Program-made: the position numbers and the translations under genes
The notes under the pieces: generated by a model
Databases searched by the model: none
Told to the model about the DNA's origin: nothing
What the model saw: the letters and a program-made list of their open reading frames with translations, nothing else
Part shown: positions 8,421 through 16,823 of the stretch, piece by piece
Layout of the letters: every line of letters begins with the position of its first letter
Numbering within the stretch: the stretch's first letter is position 1
DNA from: Acinetobacter soli
Lineage (GTDB): Bacteria > Pseudomonadota > Gammaproteobacteria > Pseudomonadales > Moraxellaceae
Assembly: GCF_000760595.1 (NCBI RefSeq)
Contig: NZ_BBNM01000001.1
Coordinates: 186,001-250,000 of the forward strand
Reading direction: 5' to 3'
Length of the DNA stretch: 64,000 nt

Positions 8421-9112
8421 GAGACGTAATTGTGCAATGGCTGACCGAATTGACACAACCGTTCTGGAACAGTTCACTTTCGATTGATCAGTTTGTCACA
8501 GCGCTTCAAGAAACCTTTCACATGGTGTGCTTCTCGCTGCTGTTTGGTGGCATCTGGGGATTTATCCAAGGAATTGTGCTGTTGGTGACACGACCAAACG
8601 GTATTTTACCTAACCGATTTATTTATCACTTGCTCAATCCAATTGTAAACGCCCTGCGCTCACTGCCATTTATCATTTTGTTGATTGCCGTGATTCCTTT
8701 GACTAAATTCTTAGTGGGAAGTTCAATTGGAACATGGGCCGCAATTGTCCCGTTGACCATTTATATTGGTCCTTATATGGGCCGATTGATTGAAACCTCC
8801 TTGCTTGAAGTCAACGAAGGTATTATTGAGTCTGCGCAAGCCATGGGCGCCTCTCCGTTTCAAATCATTTTCAAGTTTATTTTGCCAGAAGCACGTAGCT
8901 CACTCATTTTAAACTTAACCACAGCCACCATTAGTCTAATTGGTGCAACGGCAATGGCCGGTGCAGTAGGTGCTGGCGGAATTGGTGACCTGGCGATTTC
9001 ATACGGTTACCAACGCTTCGATACCAGTGTGGTAATTCTTACGGTCATCATCTTATTATTGCTGGTGCAGTTTATTCAAATGCTGGGCGACTGGCTCTCT
9101 AAACTTCGCTAG
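8417..9112 (+). CDS. metI: Methionine ABC transporter permease
   Basis: MetI is the integral membrane subunit of the methionine importer. The product has 231 residues with about five transmembrane helices. The EAA coupling loop near residues 137-160 reads SAQAMGASPFQIIFKFILPEA and contacts MetN. The ATG at 8417 overlaps the metN stop by four bases. A short terminator follows directly, closing the unit. Confidence 0.95.
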   Translation: MRDVIVQWLTELTQPFWNSSLSIDQFVTALQETFHMVCFSLLFGGIWGFIQGIVLLVTRPNGILPNRFIYHLLNPIVNALRSLPFIILLIAVIPLTKFLVGSSIGTWAAIVPLTIYIGPYMGRLIETSLLEVNEGIIESAQAMGASPFQIIFKFILPEARSSLILNLTTATISLIGATAMAGAVGAGGIGDLAISYGYQRFDTSVVILTVIILLLLVQFIQMLGDWLSKLR

Positions 9113-9118
9113 ATTGCT

Positions 9119-9141
9119 GCCCTCTCCGGAGGGTTTTTTTA
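9119..9141 (+). terminator. Rho-independent terminator of metNI
   Basis: CCCTC-TCCG-GAGGG (9120-9133) is followed by seven T residues. The stem is short but GC-rich and lies seven bases after the metI stop. Confidence 0.75.
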
Positions 9142-9237
9142 TATCTGAAGCTGTATTTTTTCGTATCTACTGGTGCTGCACTACGCAGATCGTGATTAAA
9201 TAAAAACAGTACATACCATTTGATCAGGTTATCCGTC

Positions 9238-9969
9238 ATGCGTTATCAAATTGATTATATTGATGTAAAAAACAGCCTTAAAAATTATATCTGGATTATT
9301 CAAGACACCCATACTTCAGAAATTGTGGTGATCGATCCAACAGAAGCAAAGCCTGTTCAGGACTACTGCCAATTACATCAGCTCAAGCTTGCGCAAATCT
9401 GGCTAACACATTGGCATAAAGATCATATTGGCGGTGTGCCAGACTTGATCGAAGGTACCCAAATTCCTGTATTTGGCCCGCGTGAAGAGCTCAGTAAAAT
9501 TCATTTGATTTCAAATGCACTACAACATGATGATCAATTCAAGTTTCATGACCTACATGTAGAAGTTGTTGCAACGCCTGGTCATACCTTAGGGCATATT
9601 GTCTATTTTGTTGAAGCATTACGTAGTGTATTTTGCGGTGATACCTTGTTTGCGATGGGCTGTGGACGTGTGTTTGAAGGCACCTTTGAACAGATGTATC
9701 ATTCACTTAACAGACTTGCTGCACTGCCAACAGATACCCAAGTGTATTGTACCCATGAATACACCTTGTCTAATGCCGAATTTGCCCTGACCATCGAACC
9801 CGACAATCTTGCACTACAAGAGCGTTATGAACAGGTAAAGCAGTTGCGAGAACAAAATATCATCACCTTACCATCCAGTATTGAAATTGAACTGGCGACC
9901 AATCCATTTTTACGTACCGAAAGCGTTGAAGAGTTTGCTCGAATTCGTACGCTTAAAGATAATTTTTGA
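9238..9969 (+). CDS. gloB: Hydroxyacylglutathione hydrolase (glyoxalase II)
   Basis: GloB hydrolyses S-D-lactoylglutathione to D-lactate and glutathione, the second step of methylglyoxal detoxification. The 243-residue product from the ATG at 9238 is a metallo-beta-lactamase-fold enzyme. It has the binuclear metal motif THWHKDHIGG, then TPGHTLGHIVYF, CGDTLFAMGCGRVFEGT and the glutathione-side CTHEYTLSNAEFAL, in the order and spacing of GloB. An in-frame start at 9220 adds six residues and looks less likely. The gene stands alone. Confidence 0.93.
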   Translation: MRYQIDYIDVKNSLKNYIWIIQDTHTSEIVVIDPTEAKPVQDYCQLHQLKLAQIWLTHWHKDHIGGVPDLIEGTQIPVFGPREELSKIHLISNALQHDDQFKFHDLHVEVVATPGHTLGHIVYFVEALRSVFCGDTLFAMGCGRVFEGTFEQMYHSLNRLAALPTDTQVYCTHEYTLSNAEFALTIEPDNLALQERYEQVKQLREQNIITLPSSIEIELATNPFLRTESVEEFARIRTLKDNF

Positions 9970-9981
9970 CACACTACGACT

Positions 9982-10030
9982 AAAGTTACATATTTATTTA
10001 CAACTCATCATAAACACAATATGTAACTTT
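9982..10030. repeat. 13-base perfect inverted repeat after gloB
   Basis: AAAGTTACATATT (9982-9994) and AATATGTAACTTT (10018-10030) are exact reverse complements separated by 23 bases. The element starts 13 bases after the gloB stop. No T run follows on the + strand, so it is not a textbook terminator, although it could end transcription or protect the mRNA end. The rest of 10031-10249 is AT-rich with no other visible feature. Confidence 0.55.
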
Positions 10031-10249
10031 TAAAAAACGGATTATTTTAAATATTATCTTTAAATTCAATAGATTAAGATAAAAACTAAGACTTAAAACC
10101 AATTTATTGAGTCAATTTAAATGATCTACTGCTGATTAAATAAACAATATTAATCAGTTGAAAAATATTTAAACAGTTTAGCCCTTTAAAAACTTAATCA
10201 AAACCCTTATTAATTTAGATATCAGCGTTACATGAGAAGGAATTTTGAA

Positions 10250-10453
10250 GTGAAGAAAGTTGTTAAAGCAAAAAATTTAATTGCATTTCGTATTTGGTTA
10301 GAAAAGTTAGGTTATTCGGTTAAAAACCTAGCCGATGGCAAAGGTTTTACATTTAGCTTTAAAAAGGAATATGGGCTAGTGACTTGTGATTTATCGGGTA
10401 ACTCTTTGGCAGTTCAGCTCGGTGAAGAGTTCGAGGATCATCTAAAAGCGTAA
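10250..10453 (+). CDS. Small uncharacterised cytoplasmic protein
   Basis: This is a lysine-rich 67-residue protein of unknown function. I prefer the GTG at 10250, because AGAAGGAA (10235-10242) is a good ribosome site eight bases upstream. The ATG at 10232 would contain that site and add six residues. The sequence has a basic, helical N-terminal half and a short beta-rich middle (GFTFSFKKEYGLVTCDLSG). It has no signal peptide and no membrane helix. It stands alone with a terminator downstream. I recognise no family. Confidence 0.65.
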   Translation: MKKVVKAKNLIAFRIWLEKLGYSVKNLADGKGFTFSFKKEYGLVTCDLSGNSLAVQLGEEFEDHLKA

Positions 10454-10513
10454 ATGACAGATGTGTTGATTCTATAAATTTTTTCTAATCATTTTATAGT
10501 TTTGAAGAATTCT

Positions 10514-10556
10514 AAGCTCCATATGCCGTAACGCGCACATGGGGCTTTCTTGTTTT
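10514..10556 (+). terminator. Probable terminator of the 67-residue gene
   Basis: AAGCTCCAT (10514-10522) pairs with ATGGGGCTT (10539-10547) with one T-G pair and a 16-base loop, followed by TCTTGTTTT. Confidence 0.6.
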
Positions 10557-10614
10557 ATATGTGTTTTATCTATAATTGTGCTGAATATATGCTGAGAATA
10601 TACTAAGGGATCTC

Positions 10615-10643
10615 TTGTATTATTTATTAGCATGGTGTATAAA
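10615..10643 (+). promoter_or_regulatory. Promoter of the 29-codon gene
   Basis: TTGTAT (10615-10620) and TATAAA (10638-10643) are separated by exactly 17 bases. A start near 10650 would give a leader of about 35 bases to the ATG at 10686. Confidence 0.55.
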
Positions 10644-10685
10644 AAATACTCAATACAATAAATTACAATATAAAGGTGGGGGCAC

Positions 10686-10775
10686 ATGAGAACATTAGAA
10701 TTTGCTTTAGTTTCATCTACCGTATTTACGTTGATTATTATGGTTTATTTGTTTGGGCAACTGGCTTACAAATAA
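10686..10775 (+). CDS. 29-residue single-pass membrane microprotein
   Basis: A 30-codon frame starts at the ATG at 10686 and ends with TAA. The ribosome site AAAGGTGGGGG (10672-10682) is very strong. A promoter with a 17-base spacer lies upstream, and a perfect terminator lies downstream, so it is a self-contained transcription unit. The peptide starts MRTLEFALVSST, continues with one hydrophobic helix (about residues 7-25, ending VYLFGQLAYK) and has almost no soluble part. It resembles small membrane subunits such as KdpF or CydX in size only; no partner gene is adjacent. Function unknown. Confidence 0.65.
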   Translation: MRTLEFALVSSTVFTLIIMVYLFGQLAYK

Positions 10776-10803
10776 TCCGCTATAAAGCTGAAAACGAACG
10801 ATT

Positions 10804-10833
10804 AAAAAACCGATCATAAATGATCGGTTTTTT
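10804..10833. terminator. Bidirectional terminator between the microprotein gene and ubiA
   Basis: CCGATCA-TAAA-TGATCGG (10810-10827) is flanked by six A on the left and six T on the right. It can therefore end transcription of the + strand microprotein gene and of the - strand ubiC-ubiA operon. Confidence 0.88.
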
Positions 10834-10874
10834 AATTTGATTCAATATGCTGTTAATGCATTGGCGGTCTATTT

Positions 10875-11759
10875 TTATTGAGTCATCAATCCCATAAAAA
10901 TCGCGATAAAAATCATTAGCCCTACCCAGCGATTGTGTCGAAATGCCCAGAAGCACCATTGTGGATCTTTGGTTCTGGTTTTGGTCCATTGATAAATAAA
11001 ATCGGCAGCGACAATCAGCAATCCAATGATGCCCCACGGAAAAAGTAGGTCTTTCATGAATAATGCCAGACCAATCAACACCAAACTACTGATCTGTAAT
11101 AAAGAAATAATGACGATATCGTATCGACCAAATAAAATCGCGGTCGATTTCACACCAATTTTCAGATCATATTCGCGATCGGTAATTGCATATTGTGTAT
11201 CGTAGGCAACCGTCCATGCCAAATTACCAAAATACAATAACCAACAAACCAGATCAGGTGTTTGGCCTGCAGCAGTGTAAGCCATCGGAATAGACCACGA
11301 AAAGGCTGCTCCTAAAAACACTTGCGGTAAGTGTGTATAGCGCTTCATAAAAGGATAAATGAACGCGAGAAACAATGCGCCAAACGACCAGTAAAACGTA
11401 TTTAATGGCAAAAACAGCAATAGGCAGGCACTTGCAGCGACCAAAAATAAAAACACCCAAATGGCTTCTATCGGCTGAATCACACCCGTTGCCAGCGGAC
11501 GCGTTTTGGTTCTGGCCACGTGTCCATCTACTTTACGGTCGGCAAAATCATTAATTGCACAGCCTGCTGCGCGCATAAACAATACACCTAAAGACATTAA
11601 AAGCAGGATTTTTAAATTGGGTACCCCTGCACTTGCAATCCATAGTGCCCACATGGTGGGCCAAAATACCAGCTCAGTCCCAATAGGCTTATCAAAACGG
11701 CACAGATAATAATATGCTGTAAGTCGTTCTCGCCAGGTGATCGATTGTACGGATGCCAT
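10875..11759 (-). CDS. ubiA: 4-hydroxybenzoate octaprenyltransferase
   Basis: UbiA attaches the polyprenyl tail to 4-hydroxybenzoate in the inner membrane during ubiquinone synthesis. The 294-residue protein has eight to nine hydrophobic helices. It has the two aspartate-rich motifs of the UbiA prenyltransferase family: CAINDFADRKVDGHV (about 75-90) and AYDTQYAITDREYDLKIG (about 190-207). The gene is eight bases downstream of ubiC, so the two form an operon covering the first committed steps of ubiquinone synthesis. Confidence 0.96.
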   Translation of the reverse strand: MASVQSITWRERLTAYYYLCRFDKPIGTELVFWPTMWALWIASAGVPNLKILLLMSLGVLFMRAAGCAINDFADRKVDGHVARTKTRPLATGVIQPIEAIWVFLFLVAASACLLLFLPLNTFYWSFGALFLAFIYPFMKRYTHLPQVFLGAAFSWSIPMAYTAAGQTPDLVCWLLYFGNLAWTVAYDTQYAITDREYDLKIGVKSTAILFGRYDIVIISLLQISSLVLIGLALFMKDLLFPWGIIGLLIVAADFIYQWTKTRTKDPQWCFWAFRHNRWVGLMIFIAIFMGLMTQ

Positions 11760-11767
11760 ATCTATCC

Positions 11768-12265
11768 TTAAATGCGATGATGTTGTAAGTACGCTTCAAA
11801 TGAAGGCAGAAAAGTTTCTTGGACAATAAATTTGCAACCGTGCCACGTATAACAGCTTTGCCGAGTCCAGCCCTCATTTAAACGTATGATCCGCCGCTCA
11901 CACTGAGGCGTGGTTCGCTGAAATAAAAATCGGCCGATCGGTTGTTTACCAATATGTTTAAAAATACGGGCTTTTTTTTGCAAGCTTAAAATGGGGAATA
12001 TACTTTTGGCCTGAACCCATGGCTGTGCTTCACATCCATAGAGTAAGCTTTCACGCACCCAAGCAATATGTGCCGCTGGCATTTTCATCCATTGACTGTC
12101 TATACGAGACATCTGCCGATAACGCTCCGATATAGGTTTCACTGAAAAGGCACCATGTGCAAGATCGGTCAATTGCTGGGTCAGTGAGCCTGATGCACAT
12201 AACCATTTTTTTAATTCTGGCGTTAAATCATCATTGTATCTCTGATTTAATTGGTTTTTCTGCAT
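11768..12265 (-). CDS. ubiC: Chorismate pyruvate-lyase
   Basis: UbiC converts chorismate to 4-hydroxybenzoate and pyruvate, the entry to ubiquinone synthesis. From the ATG at 12265 the product has 165 residues, matching E. coli UbiC. The pattern WVRESLLYG in mid-protein and IGRFLFQ...R fit the family. An in-frame start at 12313 would add 16 residues including CECSGLH, which is not typical, so the internal ATG is preferred. The gene is the first of the ubiC-ubiA operon. Confidence 0.88.
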   Translation of the reverse strand: MQKNQLNQRYNDDLTPELKKWLCASGSLTQQLTDLAHGAFSVKPISERYRQMSRIDSQWMKMPAAHIAWVRESLLYGCEAQPWVQAKSIFPILSLQKKARIFKHIGKQPIGRFLFQRTTPQCERRIIRLNEGWTRQSCYTWHGCKFIVQETFLPSFEAYLQHHRI

Positions 12266-12438
12266 GTGCAATCCACTACATTCACAAACTATAGTGTAAC
12301 CGAAATCGGGCAAAGTTAAATGCTTTGAGCAAGGGTGCGATTCGGCTTTGTTGTTCTATGTTTATTAATTCTTTTTCATTGTCGCTATTTTGAGTTATCA
12401 TAGATGCCGTTTAGTGATTAGACCGATTATGGTTAGGC

Positions 12439-12651
12439 ATGATGAACGATAAATTAAAATTTATTCTGCTCTACGGTGGTATTTTCTGGGGCAGTGGCTT
12501 TACTTTTCTGACGCTGATTCATCGTTATATTTTTATTGATCAAACTTTACCTGAAGCAAGCCTGATCGGCCTGTATATCAGCTTGTGCTTTGTGGCAGGT
12601 TTGATCTGGGGTATCTGCGTATATCGCGGTATTGAAAAAAGCATTTCTTAA
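12439..12651 (+). CDS. Small two-helix membrane protein
   Basis: This 70-residue protein begins MMNDKLKF and has two hydrophobic segments (about 8-28 and 42-62) with a polar hairpin between. It is probably an inner-membrane protein. Two adjacent ATG codons (12439, 12442) make the exact start uncertain by one residue; GGTTAGG upstream is a weak ribosome site. It is divergent from ubiC and convergent with glnA, sharing a terminator with the latter. I recognise no family. Confidence 0.65.
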   Translation: MMNDKLKFILLYGGIFWGSGFTFLTLIHRYIFIDQTLPEASLIGLYISLCFVAGLIWGICVYRGIEKSIS

Positions 12652-12701
12652 TACGTATAAACGAATTCATTTGGATTATTGATAACTCAACAAATCGCCA
12701 A

Positions 12702-12732
12702 TAAAAAAGCCTGCAACTTGCAGGCTTTTTTA
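12702..12732. terminator. Bidirectional terminator between the two-helix gene and glnA
   Basis: GCCTGCA (12709-12715) pairs with TGCAGGC (12719-12725), with six A on the left and six T on the right. It serves both the + strand small gene and the - strand glnA. Confidence 0.88.
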
Positions 12733-12743
12733 TATGAGACGTA

Positions 12744-14159
12744 TTACAAGCTGTAGTACATATCAAATTCAACTGGGTGAGTGGTCGTGTTAAGACGACG
12801 TACATCTTCAGTTTTAAGTTCGATATATGCATCAAGCATTTCTTTAGTAAACACGCCGCCTTTTAACAAGAACTCATGGTCAGCTTGAAGCGCTTCAAGT
12901 GCCATATCTAGGCTGTGTGCAACTGTAGGAATTTTTGCTTCTTCTTCAGGAGGAAGATCGTACAAGTTCTTATCAGCAGCTTCGCCCGGATGGATCTTGT
13001 TTTGAATACCGTCGATACCCGCCATCAACAATGCAGCGAAACCGAGGTACGGGTTCATCATTGGATCTGGGAAACGTGCTTCGATACGCTTGCCTTTCGG
13101 ACTAGAAACGTAAGGAATACGGATAGAAGCAGAACGGTTACGCGCTGAGTAAGCAAGCATAATCGGTGCTTCATAGTGTGGAACCAAACGCTTATAAGAG
13201 TTTGTAGATGGGTTTGTGATTGCATTCAAAGCACGCGCATGCTTGATGATACCACCGATGAAGTACAACGCCATTTCTGAAAGGCCTGCATATTCATCAC
13301 CAGCAAACAAGTTCTTGCCATCTTTAGAGATTGACATGTGAACGTGCATACCAGAACCGTTATCGCCAACCATTGGTTTAGGCATAAAGGTTGCAGTTTT
13401 AGCGTATTGGTGCGCAACGTTGTGAACAGCATATTTAAACTGTTGTACTTCGTCTGCTTTACGAACCATAGTGTTGAAGCTTACACCAATTTCTAACTGG
13501 CAAGATGCAACTTCGTGGTGGTGTACTTCTACACGACCAGGCCCCATGATTTCTTCGATTTTGTTACACATCTCAGCACGCATATCATGCGAAGAATCTA
13601 CTGGAGGAACTGGGAAGTAACCGCCTTTTACACGTGGACGGTGGCCAGAGTTACCAGACTCGTAATCTTTACCAGTTGACCATGCAGCTTCTTCAGCAAT
13701 CAATGTATGGCGCGCGCCAGACATATCGATTTCCCATTTTACTTCGTCAAAAACGAAGAATTCAGGTTCTGGGCCAAAGAATGCAGTATCACCGATACCA
13801 GTTGATTTTAAATATTCTTCTGCACGACGAGCAATCGAACGTGGATCACGCTCGTAACCTTGACCAGTAGATGGCTCAATAACGTCACAAGTTACAACAA
13901 CAGTTGGTTCGGCAAAGAACGGATCGATAAAACCAGTTTCTGCATCTGGACGTAAGATCATGTCTGATGCTTCAATGCCTTTCCAACCTGCAATTGAAGA
14001 ACCGTCGAACATTTTACCGTCTTCAAATGTATCTTCATCAATTGAATCAGCTGGGTAAGTAACGTGCTGCTCTTTCCCTTTTGTATCCGTAAAGCGAAAA
14101 TCGACCCATTTTGCGCCACTTTCTTGTATGAGTTTAAGGACCTTGTTCGCCATGCTCAT
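12744..14159 (-). CDS. glnA: Type I glutamine synthetase
   Basis: GlnA makes glutamine from glutamate, ammonia and ATP as a dodecamer and is the main ammonium-assimilating enzyme. The 471-residue product has the GS-I patterns [24 protein letters not shown], and the substrate loop [31 protein letters not shown] near residue 400 carries the tyrosine that GlnE adenylylates in enteric enzymes, so this enzyme should be under covalent control. The ATG at 14159 lies four bases after GGAG; a second ATG at 14153 is possible. An NtrC-like site lies about 230 bases upstream. A second, type III synthetase is encoded at 60047-61438. Confidence 0.97.
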   Translation of the reverse strand: MSMANKVLKLIQESGAKWVDFRFTDTKGKEQHVTYPADSIDEDTFEDGKMFDGSSIAGWKGIEASDMILRPDAETGFIDPFFAEPTVVVTCDVIEPSTGQGYERDPRSIARRAEEYLKSTGIGDTAFFGPEPEFFVFDEVKWEIDMSGARHTLIAEEAAWSTGKDYESGNSGHRPRVKGGYFPVPPVDSSHDMRAEMCNKIEEIMGPGRVEVHHHEVASCQLEIGVSFNTMVRKADEVQQFKYAVHNVAHQYAKTATFMPKPMVGDNGSGMHVHMSISKDGKNLFAGDEYAGLSEMALYFIGGIIKHARALNAITNPSTNSYKRLVPHYEAPIMLAYSARNRSASIRIPYVSSPKGKRIEARFPDPMMNPYLGFAALLMAGIDGIQNKIHPGEAADKNLYDLPPEEEAKIPTVAHSLDMALEALQADHEFLLKGGVFTKEMLDAYIELKTEDVRRLNTTTHPVEFDMYYSL

Positions 14160-14503
14160 TTTGCTCCAATGAAGTATTATTGCACTTGTGAAGTGCGTGT
14201 TAGTCGTTGGCAGTTATTAAGCAAATCTCGTACCAACTTTAAAAAACACATCTAATTGTTTGAATTTTAATTCAAATTAGATACGCGTCCAGCTACCTGT
14301 TTGAACCATTATACTGTTTGTGTTTTGAATTGCACCATATTCAAACATTTTTGAGGCATGCTTTTCACAAAACCCACAAATAGCATCAAAATAGTGCAAT
14401 TTTAAATAATTGGCTTAATCCAGTGCATAATTTGCGCGATGTAGTGGTGATGTCGATGCACTTTTTATACACTACGCCAGATTTATTCAATAATTTTGAC
14501 ATC
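14160..14503. other. Divergent control region between glnA and yddG
   Basis: The 344-base region holds no gene. On the - strand it contains TATAAT at about 14307-14312 as a likely glnA -10 element with a poor -35. Farther up are two TGCACC/GCAC-type half sites and one good NtrC-like dyad. I could not find a convincing -24/-12 sigma-54 promoter by eye. Confidence 0.5.
14382..14399 (-). promoter_or_regulatory. NtrC-like binding site upstream of glnA
   Basis: Read on the - strand the site is TTGCACTATTTTGATGCT. It closely follows the enteric glnA NtrC site pattern (TGCACTATATTGGTGCA), with one arm degenerate. A further half-site TGCACC lies at 14331-14336. The position upstream of glnA fits nitrogen control; the yddG promoter on the other side could also be affected. 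Confidence 0.5.
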
Positions 14504-15391
14504 ATGACCCGCAGCAAAGCCAATTTTATCGGTATTACCTCTATCATGATCTGGGCATGTATGGTCAGTGGCGTGAAAATGATCACTGAACAGTTGGGTG
14601 CTATTTTGGGTGTTGCACTAATTTATAGCATCAGTGCGTTGTGCGTGGCGTTTATAGATAGGAAATACTTGTGGCAAACATTGCCTCGACGTTACCTGCT
14701 AATCTGTGGCAGTTGCTTCGTACTTTATGAAGTTTTATTTTTGTGCTCAATCGGTTTATCCAAAACACGTGAGGAAGCGCTTATTCTGGCCATGATCAAT
14801 TATTTATGGCCATGTTTCACCTTGTTTTTGTCCTATCTACTCGGACAGCTCAACTTTAAAGCGCCAGCCTTTGCCGGTTTGATCCTTTCTATTTTAGGGC
14901 TGCTCTTGATTGTCAATCCGAGCATTGTTTCGGCTGAGGGCTTCATTCAAACACTTTCAAATAATCCACTGGCTTATACACTGGCCTTTTGTGGCGCAAT
15001 TTTATGGTCCTTATATTGTGTTTTCACGCCACGTTATGCCCAAGGTAAAAATGGAATCGCCTTATTTTTTTGCCTGACCAGTGTGGCCTTATGGCTGTTA
15101 TTTTGCCTGAGTGATCAAGCATGGCAAACGCCAAGTTTAAGCATGGGCCTCATGATTATTGTGGTTGGCGCTTTGGTTGGAATTGCTTATAAAAACTGGA
15201 ATCAGAGCTTACAGTTTGGAAATATCCAATTGTTGTTATTGGCTTCTTATTTTACGCCTATTTTGTCGAGTTTAATGAGCAGTCTTATCTTGCATACCTT
15301 ACCTAGCTGGAGCTTCTGGCTCGGAACGCTCGGTGTTAGCTTCGGTGCAATGTTAAGTTGGAAGTTTAGTACACCTTTGAGAAAAGTTTAA
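14504..15391 (+). CDS. yddG: YddG-type aromatic amino acid exporter (DMT superfamily)
   Basis: The 295-residue product from the ATG at 14504 has ten hydrophobic helices and the EamA repeat. It can be aligned by eye with E. coli YddG: it starts MTRSKANFIGITSIMIW and shares MINYLWPCFTLF, NNPLAYTLAFCGAILWSLYCVFTPRYA and LLASYFTPILSS. E. coli YddG exports phenylalanine, tyrosine and tryptophan. In-frame codons upstream to 14423 lie in the promoter region and are not used. The trpGDC operon lies 850 bases downstream, which may be coincidental. Confidence 0.85.
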   Translation: MTRSKANFIGITSIMIWACMVSGVKMITEQLGAILGVALIYSISALCVAFIDRKYLWQTLPRRYLLICGSCFVLYEVLFLCSIGLSKTREEALILAMINYLWPCFTLFLSYLLGQLNFKAPAFAGLILSILGLLLIVNPSIVSAEGFIQTLSNNPLAYTLAFCGAILWSLYCVFTPRYAQGKNGIALFFCLTSVALWLLFCLSDQAWQTPSLSMGLMIIVVGALVGIAYKNWNQSLQFGNIQLLLLASYFTPILSSLMSSLILHTLPSWSFWLGTLGVSFGAMLSWKFSTPLRKV

Positions 15392-15524
15392 TCAATTTCA
15401 TAAGATAAAGATATATTATTGATTTACCTTAAATTATTTCAATTTATCCATAGGTATTCACTTGATTGAATAAATACATTGTGGAATGATAATCTTAAAA
15501 TTTCTTAGCAATGGAATAAAAAAA

Positions 15525-16016
15525 ATGAAAGTAGCATTGATCAGTGCATTTTTGATGTTGATTTACAGTACTGTCAGTTTTGCCAACCTGAGCGATAAAA
15601 TGATCGCAGAATGTCAATTTGACTATGATGATTTTAATTTTTGTAGCAAAGAAAATATTGAGAAATATAAACATGCTCTTGCGACAAAACAACCTAATTT
15701 TGATACTGATAAACTATTATTAAATGTGGGAATAAAAGATTATGTGCGATTTGTTGCGATAGATACAAAAACAGGAGTGGTGTTTCCACTGAATGATGCA
15801 ATTTCTGGATACACTGATTCAAGAAATACTAGAAAAGAACACCCTCCAATTATTGACTATTCTTTAAACAACAAAGAGTTATGCGTTGAGGGTGAATTGT
15901 ATGCTTATCGAGATGCTTACAACCATGCAAAAGTGTGCTATGCAATTCAGGATCGACCAGAATCAACTTTTAAAAAAGAATTTCGTCGTATGTCTACACC
16001 TGTCGAAATTGATTAG
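15525..16016 (+). CDS. Secreted protein of unknown function
   Basis: The 163-residue product starts at the ATG at 15525 with a clear signal peptide (MKVALISAFLMLIYSTVSFA) that would be cut before Asn21. The mature part has four cysteines, which could form two disulfides in the periplasm, and no motif I recognise. Its base composition is more AT-rich than the flanking yddG and trpG genes, and it is followed by a terminator and a short direct repeat. These features suggest a recently gained or fast-evolving orphan. Confidence 0.65.
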   Translation: MKVALISAFLMLIYSTVSFANLSDKMIAECQFDYDDFNFCSKENIEKYKHALATKQPNFDTDKLLLNVGIKDYVRFVAIDTKTGVVFPLNDAISGYTDSRNTRKEHPPIIDYSLNNKELCVEGELYAYRDAYNHAKVCYAIQDRPESTFKKEFRRMSTPVEID

Positions 16017-16111
16017 ATCACGACACAATGACTAATACTAATCAGTTAGATGAAGTAATCTAAAGACTTAGATTGGATACATAGTCAAACCAACAGAAAT
16101 TAGTGATAATA

Positions 16112-16137
16112 TAGCCACCGATTAAGGTGGCTTTTTA
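16112..16137 (+). terminator. Terminator after the secreted orphan
   Basis: AGCCACC (16113-16119) pairs with GGTGGCT (16126-16132) around GATTAA, followed by five T residues. Confidence 0.82.
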
Positions 16138-16165
16138 ATACTTAAATTGGGGTCACTTTCATCAC

Positions 16166-16186
16166 ATTGAGTACAGAATTGAGTAC
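16166..16186 (+). repeat. Tandem 9-base direct repeat before trpG
   Basis: ATTGAGTAC occurs at 16166-16174 and 16178-16186, a 12-base period. The first TTGAGT could be a -35 element with TTAATA 17 bases downstream, so the repeat may be part of the trpG promoter or its operator. Confidence 0.4.
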
Positions 16187-16238
16187 GATTTAATACCAAT
16201 TTCTAAAAGTTTTTTAATCACAAAGGCTTATATCTAAA

Positions 16239-16823
16239 ATGCTTCTCATGATCGACAATTACGACTCCTTTACGTATAACATCGTCCAATATTTTGGCGA
16301 GTTAAATCAAGACGTTAAAGTGGTTCGCAATGACCAAGTCACTCTTGAGGACATTGAACGATGGCAGCCGAAGTATTTGGTGGTGGGTCCTGGACCTTGT
16401 TCTCCAACTGAAGCAGGAATTTCAATTCCTGCCATTCATCACTTTGCCGGCAAAATTCCATTACTCGGTGTGTGTTTGGGGCATCAAGCAATTGGACAAG
16501 CCTTTGGTGGACAGGTCATTCGCGCGAAAACCGTGATGCATGGTCGTTTGTCGGATATGTATCATTCTGATAAGGGAATCTTTAGCAACCTGCCTTCACC
16601 ATTTTCTGCGACACGCTATCACTCTTTGGTGATCGAACAGGAGACCTTGCCTGAGTGTCTGGAAGTGACCTGCTGGACCAATCAGAACGATGGTTCAATC
16701 GAAGAAATCATGGGTGTAAAGCATAAGACACTGCCTGTAGAAGGTGTGCAGTTTCACCCAGAATCCATTTTGAGCCAGCACGGACACCAAATCTTCAAGA
16801 ATTTTTTAGAGATTTATGCATAA
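16239..16823 (+). CDS. trpG: Anthranilate/aminodeoxychorismate synthase glutamine amidotransferase subunit
   Basis: TrpG supplies ammonia from glutamine to anthranilate synthase for tryptophan synthesis. In Acinetobacter the trpG product is known to serve p-aminobenzoate synthesis too. The 194-residue class I amidotransferase has the nucleophile Cys79 in [10 protein letters not shown] and the His-Glu pair in GVQFHPESI. It begins [14 protein letters not shown], typical of TrpG/PabA. The trpE partner is not in the window. The stop is directly followed by the trpD ATG. Confidence 0.96.
   Translation: MLLMIDNYDSFTYNIVQYFGELNQDVKVVRNDQVTLEDIERWQPKYLVVGPGPCSPTEAGISIPAIHHFAGKIPLLGVCLGHQAIGQAFGGQVIRAKTVMHGRLSDMYHSDKGIFSNLPSPFSATRYHSLVIEQETLPECLEVTCWTNQNDGSIEEIMGVKHKTLPVEGVQFHPESILSQHGHQIFKNFLEIYA

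Noticed and set aside
10472..10687. 71-codon - strand frame opposite the microprotein gene
   Set aside because: It overlaps a terminator, a promoter and the strong ribosome site on the other strand; composition looks random.
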